Shown here one piece after another: positions 15,650-23,765 of a stretch of DNA of 64,000 nt (its first letter is position 1; each line of letters opens with the position of its first letter). This DNA comes from Actinoallomurus iriomotensis (lineage in GTDB: Bacteria > Actinomycetota > Actinomycetes > Streptosporangiales > Streptosporangiaceae), in NCBI RefSeq assembly GCF_030269445.1, contig NZ_BSTJ01000011.1, positions 124,001 through 188,000 of the forward strand, written 5' to 3'. The notes under the pieces were generated by a model, which saw only the letters and a list, made by a program, of their open reading frames with translations, was not told where the DNA came from and made no database searches. The translations under genes were made by a program, and so were the position numbers.

Positions 15650-17935
15650 GGCCCGCCGTTTACGGCCGGATCCTCGGATGCCGAACGTGACCAGGCCCAG
15701 CGCCGCGACGATGAGGACGAGGATGCCGGTACGCCCGGTCACGAAGGCGCCGACCGTGCCGCTGACCCTGGACCACAGGCCGCTGTTCCCCGACCCGGCA
15801 CTCTCTCCCAGCCAGATCGAGCCGTCCGAGGCCTTGGCGGGGTGGGTGCCCGACGCCTTGACGGTCTGCGACAACCGCGGGAGCCGCTGGTTCATCTGCG
15901 CCGCGCTGAGCCGTGCGGAACTCAGCTTGCTGAAGTCGACGCCGCCGTAGGTGATCGTACGGATGACGCGGGTGTCGCCCACGCGCATCGTCTGGTGGTA
16001 GGTGAAGTCCTTGTCGCGGAGCGCGCGGACGTAGGAGTCGAAGACCTGCCGGGGCTGCCAGCCGTCCGTGAGCACGGCCGAACCCAGGTCACCCGAGTCG
16101 ATTAGGCCGTCGAAGGACGTGTGGTGACCGCTCTGGTGCCGGTCCCGGATCCACTGCGCCACGACGCGGGCCAGGAAGGCACGGCGTATCGGCGCGTACT
16201 CCGGCGCGGTGTTGACCGCCTCCTCGACCTTGGGCACGAGCATCGTCTGCTCCAGCCGTTCACCCCGCGCGTCGGAGGCCGGATCCGAGTCGCAGCCGTA
16301 CCCGCCGCCGGGGTGCTGCGCCTTCGCCTTCACCTGGAGCGTGGCCTTGACGATGTAGAGAGAGGAGCCGTCCTGCCGGACCTCGACGTCGCCGGGCACG
16401 ATCCACAGCCGCGAGGAGTAGCAGATCGTGTCCGTGGGGCCGCCCATCGCTTTCCAGTACCGGGCGCCGAGAGGGGTCTTCGGATCGATCAGCTTTCCCT
16501 CGGTCTGCTTCATTCGCAGATCGGCCTCGAGCAGCGCCTTCCCGGCGTTCGTCCGTCCGAGCTGAGGGTCCACGATCCGGTTCGGCTCGGTCGGGTTGAG
16601 GTTGACCCAGAACTTGCTGGGATCCAACGCCAGCCAGGTCCGCAGGTCGGCGGTGCTGTTCGTGAGCGCGTCAAGGCCGGAGTCGGCGTCCTGGGAGGAG
16701 CCGGGAGCGGCCGGACGCCCGGAGAGGGAGTACCGCACGCCGCCCGAGCCGGGGTTGTCCGACATATAGCGGATCCCCAGTGTGGAGAAGTCGACGCCGC
16801 CGAGGTTCTGTGACGAGAGTGCCTCTGCCAGCGGGCTCAGGGCGGTCCTGGAACAGTCATCGGCGGGCGGAGCGGCCCACACCGCCATCCGTACGCCGTT
16901 TCCGCCGAAGTCCTCGCCTGGCCGCCGCAGGCCCCCGGACGAGTGACACTGGCCCAGGTCCTGGGTGGCCATCTCCTCGGCCTTCTTCGCCTTCTCCTTC
17001 ACGCCGTTTTCTTGGCGGCTGAGCTCGGCCTCCCCCTCCTGCATGACCCTGGGCACAACGGTTTGCGCGATCCTGGAGCTCGCCGTTCCCGCCTTGGTGT
17101 AGTCGGCGATCGCCAGATTCCTGGAGAACGCCTTGGTCTGGATGTCGCACCGTCCGGCGCAGGGGGTACGTTGCCCGGCGAGGCCGCGGGGAGCCCGTGC
17201 GAGGATCCGGTTCGTCTCCTTCTTGAAGGAGTTGAACCCCATCTGTTTCCGGCCGATCGTCTTCTCGGCCAGGGTACGGAGCGACGTGTTGACGGCGCGG
17301 GTCGTCCACTCGAGCCCGTTCTCCTCCGAGTGGCCCGCCCACTTCTCGTTGCCCGTCGCCACCTGGAACAACAGGCCGTTCTTGGGCACGCCCAGCGAGT
17401 CGTACAGGTTTGCCTCCGTATCCACGGCGACCGATTGTGTCGTCACGCGGTAACCCTCCGGATCCTTGAACCCCGGATACCGGCTCACCGCCTCCGTGAG
17501 GATGCGGTAGAAGTCGTCGACGTTGTTCCGCAACCAGACGGGCAGCTGCGGATCGCTCTCCATCCAGCTGAAGTCGAACCACTGGACGGAGATGTTCGAG
17601 GGCAGGCGCAGTCCTTTCGCCCAGTCCCTCCAGGCCCGGATGAGCGCACGTCCCCTCGGGTCGGCGGCGAGCCGTCGGCCGGCCTCTTTGTAGGCCTCAT
17701 CGAGCTGGGCGGGCGTTGTCTTCTTGGAAGCCGGATCCAGACCCGGCCAGATGACGGTCGTGGAGCTTGAGTCGTGCGAGGGGGGCGGCGTCGGCCCGGC
17801 GAGCGCACCCGGCGCCGCCAGGGAGAACGCGGTGACCGCCGCCGCGAGGAGCGCGCCCAGGCGGCGTCGGAAGCGCCGGGTCGGCGTGGCGTCGACTCGC
17901 CCCCTCCGGCGGAGGTCAGGAACCTGGACGCCCAT
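15647..17935 (-). CDS. Secreted, C-terminally anchored surface protein, unknown
   Basis: 762-residue protein with no recognised catalytic domain. Residues about 20-47 form a signal peptide (arginine-rich start, hydrophobic LLAAAVTAFSLAAPGALA, cleavage near AGP). A large extracytoplasmic part follows, with scattered cysteines (CAGRC near 280). The C-terminus has a single membrane helix (GILVLIVAALGLVTFGI) and a short basic tail GSGRKRRA, giving type I topology. ATG 17935 has an AGGAGG site and overlaps the preceding gene by 20 nt. It is the last gene of a four-gene overlapping operon. It could be a surface scaffold or an exported enzyme of an undescribed family. Confidence 0.75.
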   Translation of the reverse strand: MGVQVPDLRRRGRVDATPTRRFRRRLGALLAAAVTAFSLAAPGALAGPTPPPSHDSSSTTVIWPGLDPASKKTTPAQLDEAYKEAGRRLAADPRGRALIRAWRDWAKGLRLPSNISVQWFDFSWMESDPQLPVWLRNNVDDFYRILTEAVSRYPGFKDPEGYRVTTQSVAVDTEANLYDSLGVPKNGLLFQVATGNEKWAGHSEENGLEWTTRAVNTSLRTLAEKTIGRKQMGFNSFKKETNRILARAPRGLAGQRTPCAGRCDIQTKAFSRNLAIADYTKAGTASSRIAQTVVPRVMQEGEAELSRQENGVKEKAKKAEEMATQDLGQCHSSGGLRRPGEDFGGNGVRMAVWAAPPADDCSRTALSPLAEALSSQNLGGVDFSTLGIRYMSDNPGSGGVRYSLSGRPAAPGSSQDADSGLDALTNSTADLRTWLALDPSKFWVNLNPTEPNRIVDPQLGRTNAGKALLEADLRMKQTEGKLIDPKTPLGARYWKAMGGPTDTICYSSRLWIVPGDVEVRQDGSSLYIVKATLQVKAKAQHPGGGYGCDSDPASDARGERLEQTMLVPKVEEAVNTAPEYAPIRRAFLARVVAQWIRDRHQSGHHTSFDGLIDSGDLGSAVLTDGWQPRQVFDSYVRALRDKDFTYHQTMRVGDTRVIRTITYGGVDFSKLSSARLSAAQMNQRLPRLSQTVKASGTHPAKASDGSIWLGESAGSGNSGLWSRVSGTVGAFVTGRTGILVLIVAALGLVTFGIRGSGRKRRA

Positions 17936-18434
17936 GGCCGCCTCCTGTTTCCATCGGCCCGCGGCCCGGAGCGGCGGGCGGGACGATGCCCGCCGCGTCG
18001 AGGTAGCGGATGAGGGCCGTGTTCGGTGCGGCCTGGTGCGGTGCCTGGTGCGGCGGGGGCGGCCAGGGTCCGGTGGGCCCGGGCCATGCCTGTCCCGTCG
18101 GCGGGGCCGCCGGACCGGGGTGGCCGGGAGCGGGGTGGCCCGGACCGGACGGTGGCGGTGTGGACGTCCGGAGGAGCGTCTCGGCCTTCCGGTACGCCAG
18201 GGCGCCGCCGGCGACGACCGCGCCCACCGCGAGCAGGGCGACGAAGAAGGCGCCCGCCAGCGAGGTGCCGGTCGAGCACGCCGCGCCGCGTCCGAAGTTG
18301 GGCTTGTTCAGGTTCAGCGACGGCTTGTAGCCGTAGCTGACGTCGCAGGCCGAGGCCGGCTGGGCGGTCAGCGGCAGAGCGAGGACGACGAGGAGGGCCG
18401 CCGTGGCGACGGCGGCGAGTCCACGGCGGATCAT
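17916..18434 (-). CDS. Small membrane protein with Cys-pair ectodomain and Pro-rich tail
   Basis: 172 residues. A signal peptide (about 1-29, LLVVLALPLTAQPASA) is followed by a short ectodomain with two cysteines (CDVSYGYKPSLNLNKPNFG, then AACSTG), probably disulfide-linked. One membrane helix (about 62-84, AFFVALLAVGAVVAGGALAY) leads to a long Pro/Gly-rich cytoplasmic tail that ends in a short predicted helix (ALIRYLDAAGI). ATG 18434 overlaps the stop of the upstream PrsW-like gene (ATGA) and the stop overlaps the next start. The proline-rich tail suggests a protein-protein docking role inside the cell. Family not recognised. Confidence 0.75.
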   Translation of the reverse strand: MIRRGLAAVATAALLVVLALPLTAQPASACDVSYGYKPSLNLNKPNFGRGAACSTGTSLAGAFFVALLAVGAVVAGGALAYRKAETLLRTSTPPPSGPGHPAPGHPGPAAPPTGQAWPGPTGPWPPPPHQAPHQAAPNTALIRYLDAAGIVPPAAPGRGPMETGGGHGRPGS

Positions 18435-19909
18435 GGCGCCACCACCCGCTGCGGGCCGGGGGCCCGCTTCAACCGCAGCACTCTCGCGCGCAATCGGTCT
18501 CCCTCCTCGCGGGCCGCGGGCTCGTCCGCGGAGTCCCGCCGCTGCCAGCGCCATGCGGCCAGGTCGAGCTGGGCGGACTGCAGGCGCAGGAGCGCGAGCG
18601 CGGCGGGCTGACCGTACGAGCGCCAGGTGCTCACCACCGCCCAGAGGCGCAGCGCCGGGTCGGTCAGGTACGGCGCCTCGGCGGGGGTGATCGCCGAGTC
18701 CGGCGCGGACGCCTCCGCCGTCACCGCCGTCCGGGCCGCGGCGGCTCGCGTACGCCGGCCCAGCCAGAGGAGCAGCGCGGCCAGCAGGATGAACGGCGCC
18801 TGCGGGACCAGCCACAGGAACGGAGAGACGATCAGCGTGTCGAAGGCCCCACCGGTCGCGAGGTGGTCGTGGACCCCGTGGGAGAACCAGCCCGCCAGCG
18901 TCTCCGTTCCCGCGGAGGCGCCGATGGCGGCCACGACCGCCGCGACGGCGATCAGCGGGCGGTGCCGCCGCGACTGGACGGCGAGGCCGAGCCCGGCGCC
19001 GAGCAGCGCCCCGAACGCCGCCTGCCCGCCGAGCAGGCCGATGGCCTGCCGGACGTAGTACTCGAAGCCGCCCGTCGCCCCGCTGATGAACGAGCCCAGC
19101 GACCCGTAGATCCGGATGAACAGGACGCTCTCCACGAGGTTGTAGCCGAGTCCGGCGGCCGCCCCGAGGACGAGCCCGGTCACCGCGTCGGTGACGCGAT
19201 GCCGGAACAGGACGAACAGGAGGAGGACACCGGCCGCGACCAGGAAGGCGTTCACGATGCTGAGGTGCAGGATCATCAGGTCGATCGCGTGGTACTGGTT
19301 CTTGATCTGCGAGCCGAGCGAGCCCGACGGCTTGCCCAGGTAGCCGTTGAGGGTCCCGAACGCCAGCCCGGTGTACGCGCGGCCGAGACCGAAGACGACG
19401 AGCGCGCCCCAGCCGAACGCGACGAGCAGCACCGGAAGAGGCATCCGGGCGAACCGCTGGCCGCCGTGCAACAGCAGCAGGACGAAGGCGGTGCCGGGCA
19501 CGCACACCAGCGCCTGGAACGGGTACGCCAGCACGACCGCCAGCGGGATCAGCGTGAACGGGCCCAGCAGCAGCACCAGGGTCACCCAGGTCAGCACCAC
19601 CGCCCGGCGCCCTTCCGGTCGCCTGACCGCCGCGAAAGCCTGGATCGCGGCGCCGGCCACGATGCCGGCGAGCACGGTCCAGAAGATGGCGGGGGGCAGG
19701 GACAGCAGCCGGCCGATCGAGCCGGAGGTCCCCGGGAGCTTCTGGAAGATCGACAGCGTCGGCTCGTTCGCCTGGACGTGCGGCCGGAGGTAGTTGAGCA
19801 GCAGCTCCACCAGGTAGACCGCGATCATCAGCCGGGCGATGAGCAGGGCCCGCCCCCGCGCGAGAGCGTCGTCCTGGACCAGACCGCCCATCGTCGGCCC
19901 GCCCGTCAC
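18431..19909 (-). CDS. Polytopic membrane protein, PrsW-like intramembrane-protease fold
   Basis: 492 residues with about ten membrane helices and a charged cytoplasmic C-terminus of about 90 residues. The helix GAAAGLGYNLVESVLF resembles the PrsW/CPBP motif in which Glu is catalytic (G-x-x-x-x-EN). GGQAAFGALLGAGLGLA resembles the helix that usually starts with His, and WFSHGVHDHL resembles the third histidine motif. The second motif has Gln in place of His, so activity is uncertain. PrsW-type proteins cut anti-sigma factors or process membrane proteins; here the small membrane protein downstream would be a natural partner (inference). ATGA overlaps on both sides. Confidence 0.65.
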   Translation of the reverse strand: MTGGPTMGGLVQDDALARGRALLIARLMIAVYLVELLLNYLRPHVQANEPTLSIFQKLPGTSGSIGRLLSLPPAIFWTVLAGIVAGAAIQAFAAVRRPEGRRAVVLTWVTLVLLLGPFTLIPLAVVLAYPFQALVCVPGTAFVLLLLHGGQRFARMPLPVLLVAFGWGALVVFGLGRAYTGLAFGTLNGYLGKPSGSLGSQIKNQYHAIDLMILHLSIVNAFLVAAGVLLLFVLFRHRVTDAVTGLVLGAAAGLGYNLVESVLFIRIYGSLGSFISGATGGFEYYVRQAIGLLGGQAAFGALLGAGLGLAVQSRRHRPLIAVAAVVAAIGASAGTETLAGWFSHGVHDHLATGGAFDTLIVSPFLWLVPQAPFILLAALLLWLGRRTRAAAARTAVTAEASAPDSAITPAEAPYLTDPALRLWAVVSTWRSYGQPAALALLRLQSAQLDLAAWRWQRRDSADEPAAREEGDRLRARVLRLKRAPGPQRVVAP

Positions 19910-20217
19910 GGCGCGCTCCCGGGAAAGCTCGGCATGGTGGGCAGGTCCGTCGGGAAGGACGGCAGCGTCGTCGGAATGCCGGTCGGTACCCCGGACGGGA
20001 ACTCGGACGGCATCGGGGGCATGCCCGGCATCTTCGGCACCGACGTGGAGCCCGGGGTCGGCAGCTGCGGAGTCCGCGCGTCGTTGGCCCCGGTGAGGTC
20101 GATCACCACGGCCGCGCCGAGCAGCACCACGCCGACCACCGCACCGGCCGCCAGCACCCGGACCTGCGGGCGCAGCGTCTCGTCGGCCGGGTCGGCCGAC
20201 CGGTTCACTTCATTCAC
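19906..20217 (-). CDS. Short type II membrane protein with Pro/Met-rich ectodomain
   Basis: 103 residues with no recognised family. A cytoplasmic N-terminus of about 20 residues precedes a single helix (about 22-42, VLAAGAVVGVVLLGAAVVIDL). The extracytoplasmic tail of 60 residues is mainly Pro, Met, Thr, Ser and Phe (KMPGMPPMPSEFPSGVPTG), so it is probably unstructured. GTG 20217 has a GGAGCG site 7 nt upstream; an upstream ATG adds 24 residues without one. First gene of the four-gene overlapping operon (ATGA with the PrsW-like gene). The 202-bp gap upstream must hold the operon promoter; no clear box was seen. Confidence 0.65.
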   Translation of the reverse strand: MNEVNRSADPADETLRPQVRVLAAGAVVGVVLLGAAVVIDLTGANDARTPQLPTPGSTSVPKMPGMPPMPSEFPSGVPTGIPTTLPSFPTDLPTMPSFPGSAP

Positions 20218-20419
20218 CCATCGCTCCGTACACCTAGTCCGGCCCGGTGTCCGTGGAGCGGCTGACGTCACGACGGCCGGGGAGGGCACCGCCGATCACG
20301 ACGGAGCCGCTACCCCGACCGGCGTTGGGAACAGAGCGTCCACGCTAGGCGAGCAGCGGGTGACCGGCTCGCCGATTCGTGCACGGGGAGTCGCCAGATC
20401 GTGCTCAGCGCTGGTCGGG

Positions 20420-21046
20420 CTACCCGGCGGAGCCGGGGCCCGGCGCCGGAGGGCCGGGCACGAAGTCGGGCAGGGCGGCGAACGCGGGATCGACCGTCGC
20501 CGTGGCGAGCACCCACCGCACCCACGCCCGTACTCGCGACAGCGGATGTTCGGGGAACCGCGCGTCCCACGCCGGGTCGTCGCCGCGATGGTACGGCAGT
20601 CGGCCCCGCAGCTCGGGGGCGTACGGATGCGGCAGCACCCAGCCGTCCGGCATGAGGCCGAGCTCGGCCATGATCGCCGCCTCGCGCACTCCGGTGATCC
20701 CGCTTTCCCCCGCGGAGCAGCCGAACATCACGTGACGGTCGGCCTTCGCCAGGAAGATGTTCGCCAGGAAGACCTGCCCGCTGGGCGCGTTCGGGATCGG
20801 CGCCTTCACCACCTGGCACACCCCGCGAACACCGCCGAGGACCACCGGCTCGGCCTCGATGAGGCATCCCATCTGCGCGTACTCGACGGCGAGGTTGTAC
20901 CGCATGGCCGGGATGTTCTCCAGCCAGGCCGGCTCGCTCAGCGGTGAGCCGTTCAGCGAGATGTGGATCCGGTCCCCGCTGGCGGGATGCGCCCAGGTCG
21001 TCTCGTCGAGACGCTGCAGGCCGGTTGAATCGAAAGCGACGACCAC
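20420..21046 (-). CDS. Hypothetical actinobacterial protein
   Basis: 208-residue soluble protein with no recognised catalytic motif. It begins VVAFDSTGLQRLDETTWAHP. The middle contains VFLANIFLAKADRHVMFGC, and the C-terminal half is rich in tryptophan and proline (VRAWVRWVLATATVDPAF). There is no signal peptide or membrane helix. GTG 21046 has a GGAAGG site. Single-gene unit, divergent from the SARP-like regulator with 259 bp between starts. Mixed alpha/beta composition suggests a single domain, perhaps an immunity-type or ligand-binding protein, but this is not supported by any motif. Confidence 0.7.
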   Translation of the reverse strand: MVVAFDSTGLQRLDETTWAHPASGDRIHISLNGSPLSEPAWLENIPAMRYNLAVEYAQMGCLIEAEPVVLGGVRGVCQVVKAPIPNAPSGQVFLANIFLAKADRHVMFGCSAGESGITGVREAAIMAELGLMPDGWVLPHPYAPELRGRLPYHRGDDPAWDARFPEHPLSRVRAWVRWVLATATVDPAFAALPDFVPGPPAPGPGSAG

Positions 21047-21210
21047 GTCTCAGAGCCTTCCGGAGCCGAACCGATGACACGCTGCCGATCGCAACGTACA
21101 GCACTGTCTGCCGGACTTGTGCGGATCTGAGTCCCCAGCGAGCACACGCCGCCGGGGATGCGAGATGTGGCGAACGCCGGTGCGTTATTTGGCGATTCGT
21201 CCCGGCACGG

Positions 21211-21242
21211 CGGATCTAGCTTGATCGATACACAAAGATCCG
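21211..21242. promoter_or_regulatory. Spaced inverted repeat upstream of SARP-like gene
   Basis: Arms CGGATCT (21211-21217) and AGATCCG (21236-21242), 18 bp apart, ending 63 bp before the regulator start. Could be an operator or a leader hairpin. Confidence 0.3.
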
Positions 21243-21305
21243 TACGGCGGGTACGGCGGTGGGCTCCGCGATCGGCCCGCGGCCGGCGGGGCTGAGGGAG
21301 CGGCT

Positions 21306-23519
21306 GTGGAGTTCGAGGTCCTGGGGCCGTTGGCGGTGTCGAGGTCCGGCGTGCCGGTGGACCTGGGCCCGCCGAAGGCACGGGCGCTGCTGGCGGTGCT
21401 GCTGGGCCGTCCCGGCCGGGCGGTGGCCGGTGGAGTGCTGACCGAGGCGCTGTGGGGGGACGAACCGCCGAAGAGCGCCGCCAAGAACATCCAGACCTAC
21501 GTTCACCAGCTGCGCCGCCGCCTGGGGGACCCCGGGCGCATCGTCCATCAGAACTCCGGTTACCTGCTGCGGGTCGGGCGGGACGAGTCGGACGTCACCC
21601 GGTTCGACGACCTGGTCGCGGCCGCGCGTGCGGTCCATGCGGGCGGCGAGCCGGTGCGGGCGAGCGAGCTGTTCCGCGACGCGCTGGCGCTGTGGCGCGG
21701 CGAGGCCTATTACGGCATGGTCGACATCCCGATCGTGGCGGCGGAGGCCGCGCGGCTGGCGGAGGTCAGGCTGTCGGTGCTGGCGCAGCGCGTCGACGTC
21801 GACATCCGGCTGGGCCGCCACACGGAGCTGGTCGGCGAGCTGACCGCGCTGGCCGGGGAGCATCCCCTGCGGGAGTGGATCTGGGCGCAGCTGATGCTGG
21901 CGCTCTACCGCTGCGGGCGCCGCGCGGACGCGCTGAAGGCCTATCTGCGAGCGCGGGACGTCCTGGTCGAGGAGACCGGACTGGAACCCGGGCGCGAGCT
22001 GCGGGACCTGCATGAGGCGATCCTGGTCGGCGCGCCCTTCCTCGACCTGCCCGAGCCGGAGGCCGCGGGCGCGCGGACCGCCGGCCCGCCGGAACCGGAG
22101 TCGCGGGGGACCGCCGTGCCCCGGATGCTGCCGGGCGACATCGGCGACTTCACCGGCCACGAGGCCGAGCTGGCCGGCATCGACGCGGTCCTGAGAAGCG
22201 ACCGCGAGCCGGACCGGCCGGCGGCGGTCGTGGCCGTGTCGGGCGAGGGCGGGATCGGAAAGACGACGGTCGCGGTGCACGCCGCGCACCGGCTGCGGAA
22301 GGCGTACCCGGGCGGCCAGCTCTTCGCCGTCCTGGACGGCGCGCGATCGACGGCCGCCGATCCGCACGAGGTGCTCGGGCGGTTCCTGCGCGCGCTCGGC
22401 ATGCCGGACGCCGCCGTACCCGGAAACGAGGACGAGCGCGCCGCGGCCTATCGGAGTCTGCTGGCCGACCGGCGGGTCCTCGTGGTCCTCGACGACGTCC
22501 GGGACGAGCGGCAGATCGAGCGACTGCTGCCGGGCAGCGGCACCTGCGCGGTGATCGTCACCAGCCGGCGGAGGCTCGGCGGGCTGGCCGGAGCGCACCG
22601 GATCGACCTCGGGGGGCTGCCGGAGGCGGACGGTGACACGCTGTTGCGCAGGATCGTCGGAAGCGGGCGGCTCGCGGCCGACCCGACGGCGCTGAAACGC
22701 CTGCTGGAGCTGTGCGCGGGGCTGCCGCTGGCGCTGCGGATCGTCGGTTCGCAGCTCGTGACCCGGCCGCACTGGAAGGTCGCCGACCTCGTCGCGCGGC
22801 TGGCCGACGCCCGTCACCGGCTCGACGGTCTCCGCCACCGCGACCTGGGGGTACGGGCGAGCTTCCGGCTGAGCTACCGGGCGCTCGACCCCCCGGCGCG
22901 CCGCCTCTTCCGGCTGCTCGGCCTGCTCGACACACCGGACTTCGCGGTGTGGACGGCCGCCGCCCTGCTGGACGGTACGCCGCGTACCGCCCAGGACCTG
23001 CTGGACGAACTGGTCGACGTGCGCCTGCTGAGCGTCACGGCCACCTCGGCCGCGCGCGGCGTCCGGTACGGCTTCCACGACCTGGTCCGTATCTACGCGC
23101 GGGAACGCGCGGAGGCGGAGGAGCCGGAGGACGCGCGCCGGGCGGCTCTCGTACGGGCGTTCGGCGCGGTTCTGGCGCTCACCGAGATCGTGCACCGTGC
23201 CGACGAGGGCGGCGACCACACGATCATTCGCGGCGACGCGCCCCGCTGGCGGCCGGACCTGGTGGCAGGAACGCTGCCCGAGGTCGCCTCCCCGCTCGCC
23301 TGGCTGCACGTCGAACGGCTGTCGCTCCTGGCCGCCGTACGGCAGACCGCCGAGCTCGGGCTGGACGAGCTGTGCTGGGAGCCGGCTCTCGGCGGAAACC
23401 AGCTCTACCAGGTCATGTGTTACTTCGACGACTGGCGGGAGACGCACCGGTGCGCGCTGGCCGCGACCGAGGCGGCCGGCAACCGGCGCGGCCGCCGTCG
23501 CGGAGGAGGCCGGGTGTGA
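21306..23519 (+). CDS. SARP/AfsR-like STAND regulator lacking the TPR region
   Basis: 737-residue transcriptional activator. An OmpR-type winged-helix DNA-binding domain (about 1-95, KSAAKNIQTYVHQLRRRLGD) is followed by the bacterial transcriptional activation domain (about 100-245, ending EETGLEPGRELRDLHEAI). The NB-ARC ATPase follows: Walker A GEGGIGKTTVAVHAAH near 311-326, Walker B RRVLVVLDDV near 385-394, then GLPLALRIVG. AfsR-type proteins usually add a TPR array of 200-300 residues; here the protein stops just where that would begin, after an arginine-rich out-of-character tail (NRRGRRRGGGRV). The adjacent frame reads on more naturally, so a frameshift near 23490 is possible. GTG start with a GAGGGAG site. 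Confidence 0.88.
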   Translation: MEFEVLGPLAVSRSGVPVDLGPPKARALLAVLLGRPGRAVAGGVLTEALWGDEPPKSAAKNIQTYVHQLRRRLGDPGRIVHQNSGYLLRVGRDESDVTRFDDLVAAARAVHAGGEPVRASELFRDALALWRGEAYYGMVDIPIVAAEAARLAEVRLSVLAQRVDVDIRLGRHTELVGELTALAGEHPLREWIWAQLMLALYRCGRRADALKAYLRARDVLVEETGLEPGRELRDLHEAILVGAPFLDLPEPEAAGARTAGPPEPESRGTAVPRMLPGDIGDFTGHEAELAGIDAVLRSDREPDRPAAVVAVSGEGGIGKTTVAVHAAHRLRKAYPGGQLFAVLDGARSTAADPHEVLGRFLRALGMPDAAVPGNEDERAAAYRSLLADRRVLVVLDDVRDERQIERLLPGSGTCAVIVTSRRRLGGLAGAHRIDLGGLPEADGDTLLRRIVGSGRLAADPTALKRLLELCAGLPLALRIVGSQLVTRPHWKVADLVARLADARHRLDGLRHRDLGVRASFRLSYRALDPPARRLFRLLGLLDTPDFAVWTAAALLDGTPRTAQDLLDELVDVRLLSVTATSAARGVRYGFHDLVRIYARERAEAEEPEDARRAALVRAFGAVLALTEIVHRADEGGDHTIIRGDAPRWRPDLVAGTLPEVASPLAWLHVERLSLLAAVRQTAELGLDELCWEPALGGNQLYQVMCYFDDWRETHRCALAATEAAGNRRGRRRGGGRV

Positions 23520-23623
23520 GGCGCGTCAGGTCTTCGCCCGAATCGGCTCCTCCGAGACCGAGACCGAGACCGCGGCGCCGGTCCTCCCGGCTCAGTAGCC
23601 CGGCCGCCCGGCCCGTTCGGTCA

Positions 23624-23666
23624 TACGGCGGGGATGCCGCGCCAGAGGTGGGGCATCCCCGCCGTA
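23624..23666. terminator. Strong bidirectional terminator between convergent genes
   Basis: Perfect 15-bp arms TACGGCGGGGATGCC / GGCATCCCCGCCGTA with a 13-nt loop. It lies between the SARP-like gene (plus) and the S53 peptidase gene (minus). Confidence 0.8.
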
Positions 23667-23765
23667 CGAGTGAGCCGTCAGACCGCGGTACTCAAGGACC
23701 TGTGCGGTGGGTTCCGCCGCGGGCCGGTACCGGCCGGGTACACACGCGGTATCGCGGCCCCCGGC

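Noticed and set aside
18470-20289. Alternative long N-terminal extensions on the overlapping membrane genes
   Set aside because: Upstream in-frame codons exist, but the ATGA overlaps, ribosome sites and signal peptides fix shorter starts at 18434 and 20217.
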